Shown: piece by piece, positions 1 to 12,787 of the stretch
How positions within the stretch are numbered: the first letter of the stretch is position 1
How the letters are laid out: each line of letters begins with the position of its first letter
From: Erpetoichthys calabaricus
Lineage: Eukaryota > Chordata > Cladistia > Polypteriformes > Polypteridae
DNA: 64,000 bases
NCBI RefSeq assembly: GCF_900747795.2
Contig: NC_041404.2
Span: 107,746,830 to 107,810,829 of the forward strand
Direction: 5' to 3'
Notes under the pieces: generated by a model
The model's input: the letters and a program-made list of their open reading frames with translations, nothing else
The model's database searches: none
What the model was told of the DNA's origin: nothing
Translations under genes and position numbers: made by a program

Positions 1-1280
1 AACGACGATGCGAAGTAACAGTAAGAAATAGAATTAGTATGTGTATTTAAATGTGCAGGTTTTCCATACCTGGACTCTCTTCCCATATTCACGTTCTATA
101 AGAACGACACGAATCGACTATTTTCTATGTGTCTTAAATTAAACCGTAACCGCGGTCTTTGCGTTCAGGCACTATCCCACAATCCCTTGCGTGTTACAGT
201 AAAGGACGCCATAGTTTGTCACAAGAGGGGCGCCTAAGCATGTCGTTGAACCAATGCGTATTAACCACAGTGCCTCTAGTGGGCTTTCTGGAACAACAAT
301 TTTATAACCGCGCAGCAGTGCTCCGACTTCTTTTCCAGGCAAACCAACATCATCCACTTGTAGAGCCGCACAGCCACAGCGCCGTACGGATTCCCTTCGT
401 TCCTCTTTCTTAATCATTAACCAATTTCTACTGTTAATTTACTACGTTTTCCACTCATTTTAATTGTATTTGTTATTTAATACTCATCTGAATTGCTTCC
501 TTTCTCCTTAAATGGCAGCCAAATAAAAATGAGATGTGAAGTGAATCAACAGATGACCTGCTAAGTTGGGGGACATAAACTCCAACCAATTCCACTCTAC
601 TCATTTTCATAATTAGAAGGTGACTCTTGTTGCTAATTTAACTCGTTATGTACAAGTAATTCCATGGCTTGTTTGTGCTCTCATTCTGCCACAGCAGAAA
701 GCACCATCAAAATATTTTTTGAACCTGAGCAGATCAATGTTACTGAGACCTTCAACATTCTTTATTTTCATGAATCATGTGATGGACACAGGTTAGCTGG
801 TCATGTGTTGACATGTTTTGTATCTTAGAATTTTTTGGCTTGTAATTAAGGAATTAAAGAAGCAATTGAGGTTTCTAACTCTTAAATAACAGTAACAGTA
901 AAAGTAATTCATTAGCACCAAAAACAGGTCTTTAATTAAGAAAAGTGACACCCATGCACTAAACCATTAATGTTCCCAAACAGAGCCTAATTCTCTAGTT
1001 TTTTTCTTTTTACATTATTTTGAAGGTGATACTAATTCGAGGGGTTTTCAATAATTTTTCTAATTACCTACCTGAGTATGAAGAAAAATAGCAAGCATGT
1101 TGTGAGATGTCTCAAGGTTACTCATACACAGTTGTGGCTCAGTGCTAGTCTAACATTCCAAAAGACAGGAGTCAGGAGATTCCTTGAGCAAATCAAGTAA
1201 GAAAATTATAGATCTGGAGCAACATTCAGTGGTAATATTTCTCACAAATGAAAGAAAAAGCCAAATGAGACACATGAACG
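1..1280. other. No gene recognised
   Basis: Mostly AT-rich sequence without a convincing reading frame. About 140-420 is richer in G+C and CpG than the rest, and short open frames exist there on both strands, but neither resembles a protein I know. It could be the edge of a CpG island or an old repeat. Confidence 0.4.
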
Positions 1281-1290
1281 CCTGACTTAA

Positions 1291-1400
1291 GTTTATGGTG
1301 AGTCTGCCCAATCATCCTACAAAGTAAAATTTTGGAACAAACTGCATAAGTTGGGTAGAGAGTCCATTGAAAATGACCCTCACACTGGACAGCCTCACAC
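1291..1400 (+). pseudogene. Mariner-type transposase HTH fragment
   Basis: One frame reads from VYGESAQSSYKVKFW through GRESIENDPHTGQP. This has the shape of the second helix-turn-helix of mariner/SETMAR-like transposases (usual pattern: YGD..PS..TVK.W...FK.GR.S.EDDPRSGRP). An in-frame stop lies just upstream, and the match ends where the text turns into LINE sequence. Only about 35 residues remain and no catalytic domain follows, so it is a relic. The assignment is from memory of the motif, hence moderate confidence. Confidence 0.4.
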
Positions 1401-1429
1401 TGGATGGCCTCAGAGAGTTGCAGTCAGGG

Positions 1430-1775
1430 TGGGTGATAGAACAGTCCTTATGGATGAAGGTACAGTTGTGACCTGATGGGCTGGCTAGTTTGAACAGCTG
1501 TTTAAAGCTGATCCTGTGGCTAGGACATTGGACATCGCTGGGTCCACAGTTCTTGAGGCTGTGAACCACCCAGTCTCATTGAGATTGCTCAGGTCGTGAG
1601 TCAGCTGAGGGTAGGGAGGGCTGCAGGGATCTGTGGTATCCAGGGTGGACTTTTCCAGGCTGGTGGTAAGACTGTCCTCCTGGCATTTCAAGCAATCTTT
1701 GCTTTAATTTGGGACACATACACCATCCCAACTGACTGGAAAATGGAACTTGTCATCCCTATATGAAATTTCATA
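1430..1775 (+). pseudogene. Non-LTR retrotransposon reverse transcriptase fragment
   Basis: The frame around 1435-1767 reads DRTVLMDEGTVVT, then FEQLFKADPVARTLDIAG, then VGRAAGICGIQGG and IPTDWKMELVIPI. This is the stretch before and into the N-terminal reverse transcriptase region of a LINE common in fish. The GKAAG.CGI motif and the following P..W....VIP motif are the recognisable parts. At least three in-frame stops (in T*WAG*, S*VS and the end) and a 5' and 3' truncation make it non-functional. Clade is not certain. Confidence 0.6.
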
Positions 1776-1779
1776 TGTC

Positions 1780-2591
1780 CAGACTTCTGCATTGTCTTCT
1801 AGATACAACTACATAATTCAAACAGTGGGGCCACAGAAAATAAAATCTGTTTAGTTCTAATTGAAAAAAATGCCTAGGATATGTTTGAGCGACAACATTA
1901 AATCCTGTCTCCAGTTTGTCTTGTTTGCTAGAGTGCTTCAATACAGATAGAGAATTTTTGCTCTATGCAGCAGTTACTATTAATTACAATCAAGTTAGTA
2001 GATATTTGGTGGTTCAGCACTACCAAAGAATATGGTACTAGTGCAAGAAACACTACAAGGCTGAGTTGCTATTGTGAATTGAACTCTTACAAGACAATCA
2101 TTTGTTTCCATTTCTGTTAAGCACACAGCATTTAATATATTGTATGCGCTTGTTTATGAGACCTTTGAAAATTTTGATATTGATAACATATTTACATCTG
2201 TTGTACAACTATTAATAAAAATAACCATGTATGCAAGGCAGAGACTTTACACCGAAAACCTGTTCAACTTTCTTAATCTTGCCTCAATATATGCTGTATA
2301 AATGTTAAAGGTAGGATCTTCAAACTATACTGTTTTGTTTAACAGTAAATAATCTGAGACATCATTGGAATTGAGTTGTTTTGATGATATTTTATAATAA
2401 CGAGTAAAGTCTGGTCTAAATAAAAATATAAAATATATTATTCTAAAAGAATATTTAAAGCATGGCATATTATGCCTTAATTAATGCTATGCTTACTGTT
2501 ATGGTGAAAGATAATAATTATTTTGTCTCCTCTATTATCCATGTTAGGCTCCAGCACCCTTGCAACATAATATTTGAATATATTAGAATAT
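1780..2591. other. No gene recognised
   Basis: AT-rich sequence with no frame, RNA or repeat that I recognise. Confidence 0.4.
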
Positions 2592-2595
2592 ACAG

Positions 2596-3164
2596 TGTGA
2601 CAGTTCAAGGTCCTCTCGACCCCTTGAACCCTCTGACCACTCTTCAGACACCAGGTAAAAGTCCAAATATAATTTATTTGAACAATAAACAGTGCACAAA
2701 GCACCCTCCACTCCACAATACTCATAAATCAATAATCAATGATACAATAATCACAATCCTCCACTCCCAGACGCATTGCCACCCTTCCACCCAGCTCAGC
2801 TCAACGCTCTGGTCTTTCACAGTCCTTTTTATAGTCCATGACCCGGACGAGTTTCACCCTCTCTGTCCATGTGACCTGGAACACTTCCAGGTCAGATAAA
2901 AAATCCTTCTTTTCTTCACCCAGGAAGCACATTGTTTCCTTTGTCCACATGACTCTGACGTACTTCCTGGGCGTAAGGCAAATAGTCTCTGTGCCTCCCT
3001 GCAGCGTCCTCTAGCAGGCCCCAAGGTATCCAACAGAGCTGAGAATAACAACTACATTGTCCAGTGTTCCCTGCTGGCATTTGGGGCACCTCCATGCTGC
3101 AGGAAAGGCTCCACCTGGCGGCCTGGGGGTATTGGCCTGGATGAAAGGCCGGCCACATATCACA
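2596..3164 (-). mobile_element. Solo LTR (ERV-like), minus orientation
   Basis: Read on the minus strand, a 569-bp unit begins TGTGATATGTGGCCGG and ends in CA. It is flanked by a perfect 4-bp target duplication ACAG (2592-2595 and 3165-3168). It contains a TATA-like box (ctataaaaag, about 2825-2835 in plus coordinates) and an AATAAA signal (about 2680), in the order expected of U3-R-U5. The start matches the solo LTR at 54356 (TGTGATGGGCGGCCAC), so they belong to one family. No internal region is attached. Confidence 0.6.
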
Positions 3165-3489
3165 ACAGTATTATTGTTATCCAGAATACCAGATAAATAG
3201 TTGCTAATGAAAGGATTTCTAAGTGGAGATCTTCTTTTGTGATTCTTTCTTTTTATGATTTTTTGTGAAAGAAGTAGAGAACTCAGCTATAAAATCAGGC
3301 TGCAATCATGTCATTTCTACCTGCATTCTTATATTTATAGTCAAGTGTAACATGTTCATCAAAATGCAACAAGTAGACTATTAAATCTATAGATGCCCAC
3401 CTGTGATCTTTTCCAACATGTCCTCATACTGCGGTTCTGTGGCAAGGTATTAATTATCTCTATTCTTTCTGACATGTTAGTGCTCTATG

Positions 3490-3865
3490 AGTTGAGTGTT
3501 TCCAAAAGTTCCAAAATCAGTTCCAAAAAATGGCCACTAGAGGGGGAATCTTTATACAATAAAAGATTTATTTTTAACAAAAATGCTCTGAACAAAACCG
3601 TGAAGCCCCGAAGAGCACAAAGGGCATACAATGCTTATTAAAGGCAATTTGAAAAGCAAACAAAGTCCCAATGCACAGTCCAATGGAAAAGATCAAAAAC
3701 AGAGCAAACAGGTTGAATATCCAATAATTCACAAAAAAGCACAAGAACATACCACTCTTAAGCACATTCAAATGAACAGCTGGAAACTGTGGGAGACCCT
3801 CCGAATTTATAGGCATATCTCTTGGGGCACCATCCACAAAACACATGGAACATAACCAATGCATT
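3490..3865 (-). repeat. LTR-like or other dispersed repeat, minus strand
   Basis: On the minus strand a TATA-like motif (gcctataaattc, near 3810) is followed after about 235 bp by AATAAA (near 3573) and a GTGGCCATTTT-type tail. That spacing resembles an LTR or a short repeat carrying its own promoter and polyadenylation signal. Borders and a target duplication are not clear. The open frames here (for example minus-strand 3574-3912) look like noise. Confidence 0.25.
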
Positions 3866-3959
3866 GAAACATGGACAAAATGAAAAACAAAGAATATAAA
3901 TAATAAACACAAGTAATATTAATGTAAAGAGAAGAATCAAAAATGGACCAAAAGGACAT

Positions 3960-4440
3960 CAAAATCTGTAATAGATTTACATGGTTGTCTTGATGAGACA
4001 GTAGGCAGATGTCATCATGTAAACTTGCTGTTCATTTTTATGAGTGCTAAATTGTCTAAATCATTCTGGGAAAACATTTACTTCATGCACTATGGTTTAA
4101 ATTTGCCTTGTTTTTTTTGTCACATTCTACCTGTCCATCTACTGTATGACTTGCTACAAGAAAATAGCTAATCTGTATATAAACAATACTCTCATTCTCC
4201 AAAACAAAATGCAGATAATATTGTGGTGTCAATACCAATCTAGGTGATATATTTTCTGGAACCAAAATGATTTCAGCTACATACACCTCACTGATGGACA
4301 AAATACAACATTGTCCCAATTTCTGTTCCGATTTTCAAAAGCCATTTTGGCAATTGCTACAATGTCAGATTTTCAGGACCCTTTGTGTGAAGATGTGGTT
4401 TCTACTTACTATTCCGAATACAATTCATCTTAATTCCACC
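3960..4440. other. No gene recognised
   Basis: No recognisable coding sequence. Old Gypsy sequence begins soon after. Confidence 0.35.
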
Positions 4441-6049
4441 TATGCCTCCAAGTATATATGTCTTTCTGTTTATTAGAAAGAATTGTGCTTCATTTTCTTT
4501 ATCAAAGTTTGTCCAGGTATGTGATAACCAAACGGGGCAAGAGGGGGCACTGTCATTAATATCCTCTTCTAACCCTTGTATAGTTAATAATATTATAATA
4601 AATGCTTTGATCGACTCAAGGGCAACTGGGAATTTTATTAGTTTCCTCCATTATTGAGCGTTTACACAATACCCCAGTACTCCTTCAGTATAAACCTTGT
4701 GTCCTGTCAATGAATGGTCAGCCCATTGGCTCTGAGTGTTTAGACTATTCTACATACCTGCTCTCAGTCAAAATTGGAATCTTTCACAAAGAAACGATGT
4801 TATCTTTTGTAATTCAGTCTACGTTGCCTCAAATAATCCTCAGATACCCCTGGTTATACAAGCACAATCCTGTTCGTAACTGGAAGACAAAAGTTATTGA
4901 AAAATGGAGCTCATACTATGTTCAGAATTGTTTAAGAACCGTATCAACACCAGTTATTTGTAATACAATATTAATCCTGCCTTCTGAATATTCTGAGTAT
5001 GTTGATGTGTTTAATAAGCAACAAGCTCTAGTGTTATCACCACACTGAGACTTTGATTTTGCCATTGATTTAATGCCAGATGCTCCATTACTTGAATGGG
5101 AAGTTTATGACTTGTCACAGCCAGAACAGGAGGCTATGGAACTATGTGCTGGAGTCATCCTTGCAAATGGAAGAGTTTTGTGTGCTGAGGTGTGAAAGTT
5201 AATAAAAAAATACATGTTGCTCATAAAAACTTTGCGTGTTGGTTGCTTCCAAGGAGCTGTTTGGGAATTTTTAAAGCTTTTTGTCTTTTTTTTTTGCCTG
5301 TGCAGGAGCAATAGCAGCTGAGTGTTTAAGGAAGCAGTTGGAAAAGTTACTCATACTTGTACTTGTTCTTGTTATTTGAATTTAAACTAGCATCAGCGAG
5401 GCAGGGCAGTAAGCAGCAGTAGCTAACAATGGCATCTCTGTGAGTAAATAACCGGCATAGTAGGAAGGAATAGTTAAAAGTAACAGTAACAATGATTCCT
5501 TAGTGGGAAAAAAGGCAGTGGCTGACTTGAAAGCAGTAAAGAGAAGGGATCTGCAGAATGTAGGCAGACAACTGCCATTAAGGCACTGATCAGGCACAAA
5601 CTGCTGTAGGAGCAAACAAGACCATAAGAAATTAACCAGTAGCGAATATTCAGTAAGTTCTGCTTAGAAAGAAGGAAAAACTGTAAAAGATTGAACAGGT
5701 CTTAGCTATCAGAAAAGTAGAGCAGTTAAGAGGATGACAGTGTAACAAATTAATTAATTAATACAAAGGGTTGCAAACAGTGTGAGCTGAGCTCTTTTAA
5801 GTAAGGAATAAGAAGGGCACACAGTTAGGAGAACAGAGAAAAGCAAAGTGAACCTCGTAGAAGGACAAACAGCAGGCAGTCGAGAGGGAGAATATTACAG
5901 GAGCTTAAGGTCCAGAAACATTAAAAATAACTGTAGCAGTTCTTTAATCTAATTTTTTGGCTTAATTTTTTTAGTTTTACCATTTAAGTTAAATCATTTA
6001 GTTTTAATACAGAAAAAAGTTGACTATTAAAAGTCAAATTTTAATAATG

Positions 6050-6400
6050 AGGCCAAGGCAATGTAAGTCCTGTTGGATGTTGGACTTTTTAGAGGATGGC
6101 TTGGAGGAGCCATCCTTCTATGAGGGCTACATCTGCAGGAGATGCCAGCTGATCCAACACCTCAACCTCAGTGTTGCTGATCTGGAGGAAGATGTGTCTG
6201 GCCTGTGTTGTATTAGAGAATTGGTGGACCTGGCCCAGGTGTCCTTCAAAGAGATGGTGTGCACCACTAAGGTGATGCAGGAGGAGACTCCTGACCAGGC
6301 AGGAAGAAAAAAGTTAGGTCATGGTCACAAGATGCGAGGTAAAGGGTTCACACTATCCGGGACATCAACCCCAGAACTGGAAGTGTCAAACTGTTTTTAG
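6050..6400 (+). pseudogene. LINE ORF1-like zinc-finger protein fragment
   Basis: From the ATG at about 6050 the frame reads MRPRQCKSCWMLDFLEDG, then YICRRCQLIQHLNLSVADLEEDV. Paired CxxC motifs (CKSC and CRRC, about 25 residues apart) followed by a leucine-rich, coiled-coil-like stretch are typical of the short ORF1 proteins of CR1/L2-like LINEs, which bind the element RNA. The frame stays open to 6400. The following sequence (VLAELDGVSEGFVVVG) probably continues the product in another frame, so one frameshift is likely. No neighbouring host gene is involved. Confidence 0.5.
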
Positions 6401-6725
6401 GTCCTGGCAGAGCTGGATGGTGTCTCTGAAGGTTTTGTGGTGGTAGGCAGGCATGAGGAGTCCCAATGGGCTATCTCAAAACCAGTTCCCAAAAAGAGAG
6501 AGGTACTAGTTATAGTTTGGTACTCAAACTTTTGTGGGATTGAAGCACAGGTTTGCCCAGAGACAGAGAGTCTTGCATAGTGTGTTGTATTCCAGGTGCA
6601 CAGGTGGGAGCAAATTTTGAAGTGATGCAGCAAACTCTAACAAGGGATAATATTTTAAGTGTGGAGAAAGTCAAGGAGAAGTGGAACAAGTTTAAAAATG
6701 TTTTACATGTAATTCAGGACATGTA

Positions 6726-8325
6726 CAGTTAGGTCCATAAATATTTGGACAGAGACAACTTTTTTCTAATTTAGGTTCTGTACATTAGATGCAATTGAAG
6801 TGCAGACTTTCAGCTTTAATTCAGGGGGGTGAACAAAACGATTGGATAAAAATATGAGGCAACTAAAGCATTTTTTTAACACAATCCCTTCATTTCAGGG
6901 GCTCAAAAGTAATTGGACAATTGACTCAAAGGTTATTTCATGGGCAGGTGTGGGCAAGTCCGTCATTATGTCATTATCAATTAAGCAGATAAAAGGCCTG
7001 GACTTGATTTGAGGTGTGGTGCTTGCATGTGGAAGATTTTGCTGTGAACAGGCAACATGCGGTCAAAGGAGCTCTCCATGCAGGTGAAAGAAGCCATCCT
7101 TAAGCTGCGAAAACAGAAAAATCCCATCCGAGAAATTGCTACAATATTACGAGTGGCAAAATCTACAGTTTGGTACATCCTGAGAAAGAAAGCAAGCACT
7201 GGTGAACTCAGCAACGCAAAAAGACCTGGACGTCCACGGAAGACAACAGTGGTGGATGATCGCAGAATCATTTCCATGGTGAAGAGAAACCCCTTCACAA
7301 CAGCCAACCAAGTGAACAATACTTTCCAGGGGGTAGGCGTATCAATATCCAAGTCTACCATAAAGAGAAGACTGCATGAAAGTAAATACAGAGGGTGCAC
7401 TGCAAGGTGCAAGCCACTCATAAGCCTCAAGATTAGAAAGGCTAGATTGGGCTTTGCTAAAGAACATCTAAAAAAGTCAGCACAGTTCTAGAAAAATATT
7501 CTTTGGACAGATGAAACCAAGATCAACCTCTACCAGAATGATGGCAAGAAAAAAGTATGGAGAAGGCATGGAACAGCTCATTATCCAAAGCATACCACAT
7601 CATCTGTAAAACACGGTGGAGGCAGTGTGATGGCTTGGGCGTGCATGGCTGCCAGTAGCACTGGGACACTAGTGTTTATTGATGATGTGACACAGGGCAG
7701 AAGCAGCCGAATGAATTCTGAGGTGTTCAGAGACATACTGTCTGCTCAAATCCAGCTGAATGCAGTCAAATTGATTGGGCGGCGTTTCATGATACAGATG
7801 GACAATGACCCAAAACATACAGCCAAAGCAACCCAAGAGTTTATTAAAGCAAAGAAGTGGAAAATTCAGTCAGTCACCTGATCTTAACCCAATTGAGCAT
7901 GAATTTCACTTGTTGAAGACTAAACTTCAGACAGAAAGGCCCACAAACAAACAGCAACTGAAAGCCACTGCAGTAAAGGCCTGGCAGAGCATTAAAAAGG
8001 AGGAAACCCAGCATCAGGTGATGTCCATGAGTTCAAGACTTCAGGCTGTCATTGACAGCAAAGGGTTTTCAACCAAGTATTAGAAATGAACATTTTATTT
8101 CCAGTTATTTAATTTGTGTCCAATTACTTTGGAGCCCCTGAAATGAAGGGCATTGTGATAAAAAATGCTTTAGTTGCCTCACATTTTTATGCAATCGTTT
8201 TGTTCACCCCACTGAATTAAAGCTGAAAGTCTGCACTTCAACTGCATCTGAGTTGTTTCATTTAAAATTCATTGTGGTAAATTAGAAAAAAGTTGTCTCT
8301 GTCCAAATATTTATGGACCTAACTG
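6726..8325 (+). mobile_element. Tc1-like DNA transposon, complete ends
   Basis: The element is 1600 bp long. It begins CAGTTAGGTCCATAAATA and ends with the reverse complement, flanked by TA on both sides (6724-6725 and 8326-8327), the Tc1/mariner target duplication. Inverted repeats extend for roughly 200 bp, with a second conserved block near the inner end (CCCTTCATTTCAGGGGCTC near 6885 and its mirror near 8130), consistent with an IR/DR arrangement. It interrupts the LINE at 6725. The ends look younger than the host LINE, but the transposase is broken. Confidence 0.9.
7057..8083 (+). pseudogene. Tc1 transposase (DD34E), inactivated
   Basis: The frame starts MRSKELSMQVKEAILKLRK and carries the paired-like HTH (IREIATILRVAKSTVWYIL), the GRPRKT hook motif and a second HTH. 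The catalytic residues are visible: D in LWTDETKINL (about 7510), D in IQMDNDPKHTAK (about 7800) and E in DLNPIEHEF (about 7890). The C-terminus ends KGFSTKY, as in intact relatives of about 340 aa. Two lesions are evident: an in-frame TAG at 7489-7491, where tryptophan is usual, and a frameshift near 7865-7870 just before the SPDLNPIE motif. Non-functional as it stands. Confidence 0.88.
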
Positions 8326-8426
8326 TACGTACCTAAATTTGGAATTAGTAGGACATTTTTAAAACTCTGCAGTGGGTTAATAAATAGTTGAAAAAGAAGT
8401 TGTAAAGGAAAAAACAGCTGCATAAG

Positions 8427-10193
8427 GTGTATAAGATTAATACCTCCAATGTGAATTGTAAGGCATGTGAGAACATGAGAGCAACCATTAAGTATGATAA
8501 CAGGGAGGCTAAAGGGCAGTTAGAGAGGAATATAGCAGATAAGGCAAAAGATGACCCAAAAAGATTCTTTCAGTATTTTAGTAGTAAAAGAACAGTCAAG
8601 GAGGAGGTGAAGTGCACCAGGAATAGTAAAGAGGAATTAAAAAATACAGACAGTGAAATAACAGATTTTCTAAACTCACATTTTTCTGAGGTCTTCAAAT
8701 GAGAGGAAACAGAAAATCTCTCTGCAGTAAAAGGGACTACTTAAGGAGGTATTGAGTGACTTAGAAATTGTATAGAGAGAAGTACTGCTTAGAATAAATA
8801 GGATGAAATCAAACAAATCACTAGGACCAGATAATATTTATCCTCAAGTTCTTAAGGAGGTTAGAGCATACATACACATTCAATCATATTTGTAGGAAGT
8901 CACTGTACAATGGGGAAATTACAAAGGGCTGTAAAATGGCAAATATCTCATTTTATAAGAAGGCTGACGGGCAGATCCAAGCAACTGTAGGCCAGAAAGC
9001 TTAACATACATCACAGGTAAATTAATGGAAGGAATTATTAAGGGAAAGATTGAGCAGCACATGGCAACAATAGAGATTTTGCTGAACAGTCAGCATGTGT
9101 TCAGAAGAGGGAGGTCATGTTTTACCAAAATGCTGGAATGATGAAGTGATGAAGCAATAAAAGGATATGATGAAAATTTTGCATATGATATTATTTATCT
9201 TAACTTTATATACAATATTTGATAATCTGCCTGATGAGAGTCTGGGCATCAAACTAAAAGAAATTGGAGTTCAGGTTGTAGTGTGTAGATGAGTGCTAAA
9301 TTGGCTCAGACACAGGAAACGGGGATATGGTGTGTGGAACCATATCTGAATTGGCTGATGTTAATAGTGGTGTTCCATTGAGGTCAGGGCTAGGGCTGCT
9401 GCTATTTTTAAAACAGGTATATACAATAATACATTTAATGATTTGGACAGGAAAAAGCTGGTTAATTTTGTAGATGATACGAAGATAGATGGATTGACAG
9501 ATAATCTACAATCTGTTGAATTATTATAGATGGACTGGCAGATTTTTGGCAGATGAAATTTAATGTAAGTAAATGTAAAGCATTACAAGTAGAAATGTTA
9601 GGTTTGAATACACAATGGGAAGTCTGAAAATCAAAAGTACACCTTATGGGAAGGATTTAGGAGTCGTAGCGGACTCAACCGTATTCCAGTATAAAGGCTA
9701 ACAGAATGTTAGGTTTTATAGCACAATTTGTAGAGTACAAGCCCAAAGAAGTTATGGTGAAGGTTTATAATGTACTGGTGAGGCCTCATCTGGAGGACTG
9801 TGTACAGTTGTGGTCTTCAGGCTCCAAAAAGGACTTAGCAGTACTAAAAAAACTCCAGATTAGAGCAACTAGGCTGATTCTAGGGATACAGGGATGAATT
9901 ATGAGGAAAGATTAATAGAGCTGACCCTTTTCAGTTTAAGCAAAATAATATTGGGAGACATGATTGAAGTGTTTAAAATTATGAAGGGAATTAGTACAGT
10001 GGATCAAGACTGTTATTTTAAAATAAGTTCATCAAGAACATGGGGACAAAGTTGGAAACGTGTTAAGGGTAAATTTCACACAAATATTAGTAAGTTTTTC
10101 TTTACAGAGAGAACCATAGATACATTTAATAAGCTACCAAATAATGTGGTGTACAGTAGGACTTTAGGGAGTTTCAAAACAGACTTGATGTAA
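8427..10193 (+). pseudogene. LINE ORF2 reverse transcriptase remnants
   Basis: Open pieces at 8427-8702 (ending FLNSHFSEVFK), 9706-9897 (VYNVLVRPHLEDCVQLWS) and 9894-10193 (ending LGSFKTDLM) follow the order of CR1/L2-type ORF2: RT N-terminal region, thumb and C-terminal domain. Between them the text still shows MKSNKSLGPDNIYPQVLKE (about 8803), the usual start of the RT fingers, and a YVDDT-like LVNFVDDTKIDG stretch near 9460-9490 corresponding to the catalytic box. Several stops and frameshifts separate the pieces. The Tc1 insertion lies just upstream. Confidence 0.7.
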
Positions 10194-12432
10194 TTTTAGA
10201 AAAATTAAGTGGATAGGACTGGCCAGATTTGTTGGGTTGAATGACCTTTTCTCATCTAGATTGCTCTAGTGTTCTAATGAACAAAATATCACTGGAAATT
10301 TGCAGAATGGTTTTATAACCCTGTCCAATAGTCTGATGGGGGCTGCCTTCTTTTTTGTTGAGAAAAAAGATGGGGTTCTTCAACCCTGTATTGATTTCAA
10401 GGAACTAAATAGAATACCCTCAAAATAAATTACCCTATACCACTTATATCTTCTAATCAAGTTACTGGTTTTACAGTTTATATTTTAAATTAAATTTAAG
10501 AAGTGCATATAACCTTATTAGAATATGACAGAGGGATGAATGGAAAACTTCCTTTAATACTGTAACTAGACATTATGAGTACAGAGTAATACCATATGAT
10601 TTAGCTAACTATCTGGTCATTTTTCAGTCCTTTGTTAATAACATTTTTAGGGATTTATTTAGAAAGTGTGTATTTTTGTACACAGATGATAATTTGATTT
10701 TTTTTTGGGCTTAACCACTCATGTGAAACATGTTAAAGAAATTCTTCGCTGTCTCCTCGAGAATCACCTATTTGTTAAATTAGAAAATATTTTGTTTTTG
10801 ACATATACAATTTTAACGGACTGGTTTGGCTATGGGTAATACCAAGATCACTGCTGTCCTGGAATGGAAACCACATGAGAGTGTTAAACAAGTCCAGAGA
10901 TTTGTCAGTTTTGCAAATTAGTATAGATGATTTATTAAAATCTTTAGTTCTGTTATAGCCCCTATAACCTCATTAACCTGGAAAACTCATAAAAAAAATG
11001 AATGGGAGAAGGCAGCTAATGAAGCCTTTGACCATATAAATCCTTTGTTTTTCACTGCCTCATCTTACGTCACCCAAATACTTAATTGTCACTTATCGTA
11101 AAAGAAGATGTGTCCAGTATCGGAAACTGCAGCAATACTGTCTCAAAGCTGTCCCAAAACAGGAGTTACTCATCCATGTGCATTTTATTCAAAGAAATTA
11201 ACTCCTACTGAGAGGAACTATGACATAGGAAACCGTGAGCTGTTGGCAATTAAGTTGGCTTTGGAGGAGTAGCATCTTTGTTTAGAGAGAGACAAATTTC
11301 CTTTTGTTATCTATACCGATCATAAAATCTTAATGCATTTAAAATCTGCAAAGAGAATAAATGCTCACCAGACTTAATGCTTTAATTTTCAGCTGATTCC
11401 ATTTCACTTTAACATATTGCCCCAGCAGGAAACACTGAAAGCCAGATGCCCTTTCCCATATACACAAGTCCACTGGTTTCTGTGAAGACCCCTCATCTAT
11501 TATTGCTACAGAAAAAAATATTGGCATGCTTAATGTACCAGATGTGGAAAATATTTTGAATCAGGTTCGTAGTGTTCAAGGTCAGACAAATACTGCTGTA
11601 TATATACCAACAGTGAAACTTTTTCTGCCCACTAATTTCAGAGATCGGGTACTAGATCTGTGCCATTAATCAACTATGTTCATACACCCAAGCGTGACTT
11701 AGGTGATGAACTTGTTAAGAAGAACATTTTGGTGGAGGAGCTGGATGACAGACGTCAAGAACTGTGTTGCTGCTTGCTAAACTTGTTGTCAATCAAATAA
11801 AACTACTAAACTCCCACTGGAATTGCTCCAGGTTTTTCTATTCCATCCTGTCCTTGTGAGCACAGTTCTATAAACTTCATCAGATCTACCTCCCTCCAAG
11901 GGCTATACCACTATTCTGGTTATAGTTGCTAGATTTTCCAAAAGCGCTTACTTTGTTTCTCTCAAAGGGTTACCATCAACCAAATTACTGGCAGATGTCA
12001 TTTTACAAAGAGTAGTGTGCCTTCATGGCTTCCCATCTTTCATTGTGTCAGACAGGGGTCCAGAGTTTATATCCAGGTTGGCAAAGCATTTTGTGAGAGG
12101 TTTGGTTGCAAAGTACACTTGATATTTGGGTATCATCCAGAAGCCAATGGTCAAACTGAAAGTTAAACCAAGTCCTGGAGAAATATTTACAGTTTAATGT
12201 GAATTCTAAACAGGATAATTGGGCTGACATGTTGTCCATACCAGAATTTTCCAGAAATGTTTAGCTTCATTCTTCATTAAAGATGTTACCATGTGAAACT
12301 GCCATCTGGATCAGTTTCATAATCATTTCCCTTGGAAACTGGATGGAAGCGTCCAAAGGACATTTCTTTGATGGGGATTATATCATAATCAGGACTGAAT
12401 TTTGGGGTCTTATACCCTTTTTCTATACTGGA

Positions 12433-12787
<355 letters not shown>

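Larger units (their letters stand above)
5230..10290 (+). mobile_element. CR1/L2-type LINE, interrupted by Tc1
   Basis: A non-LTR retrotransposon inserted into the Gypsy fossil. It has a probable 5' untranslated stretch (about 5230-6040), an ORF1-like zinc-finger segment (about 6050-6400), a short relic of the endonuclease-RT linker (about 6600-6725), the Tc1 insertion (6726-8325), then ORF2 fragments (8427-10193). The 3' end reads GTTGAATGACCTTTTCTC and finishes in a TTCTAATG-type tail near 10275. Most of the endonuclease and parts of the RT are missing. Boundaries on the 5' side are approximate. The clade is assigned from the RT C-terminal pattern and the 3' end. Confidence 0.65.
4480..12430 (+). 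mobile_element. Ty3/Gypsy LTR retrotransposon fossil, split by nested insertions
   Basis: Parts in order: an aspartic protease-like segment (motif INALIDSRATGNFIS, about 4600-4650), the linker to reverse transcriptase (PQIILRYPWLYKHNP, about 4830-4870), an RT start (FFFVEKKDGVLQPCIDF, about 10350-10400), RNase H ([19 protein letters not shown], about 11180-11260) and integrase (about 11640-12200, including FIVSDRGPEF). Between about 5200 and 10290 the element is interrupted by a LINE that carries a Tc1 transposon. The order is normal for Metaviridae pol. I could not define either LTR. The copy is old and thoroughly broken, with dozens of disruptions. Confidence 0.75.

Noticed and set aside
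159-417. Overlapping open frames on both strands
   Set aside because: Neither resembles a known protein; overlap on both strands suggests chance in a CpG-richer patch.
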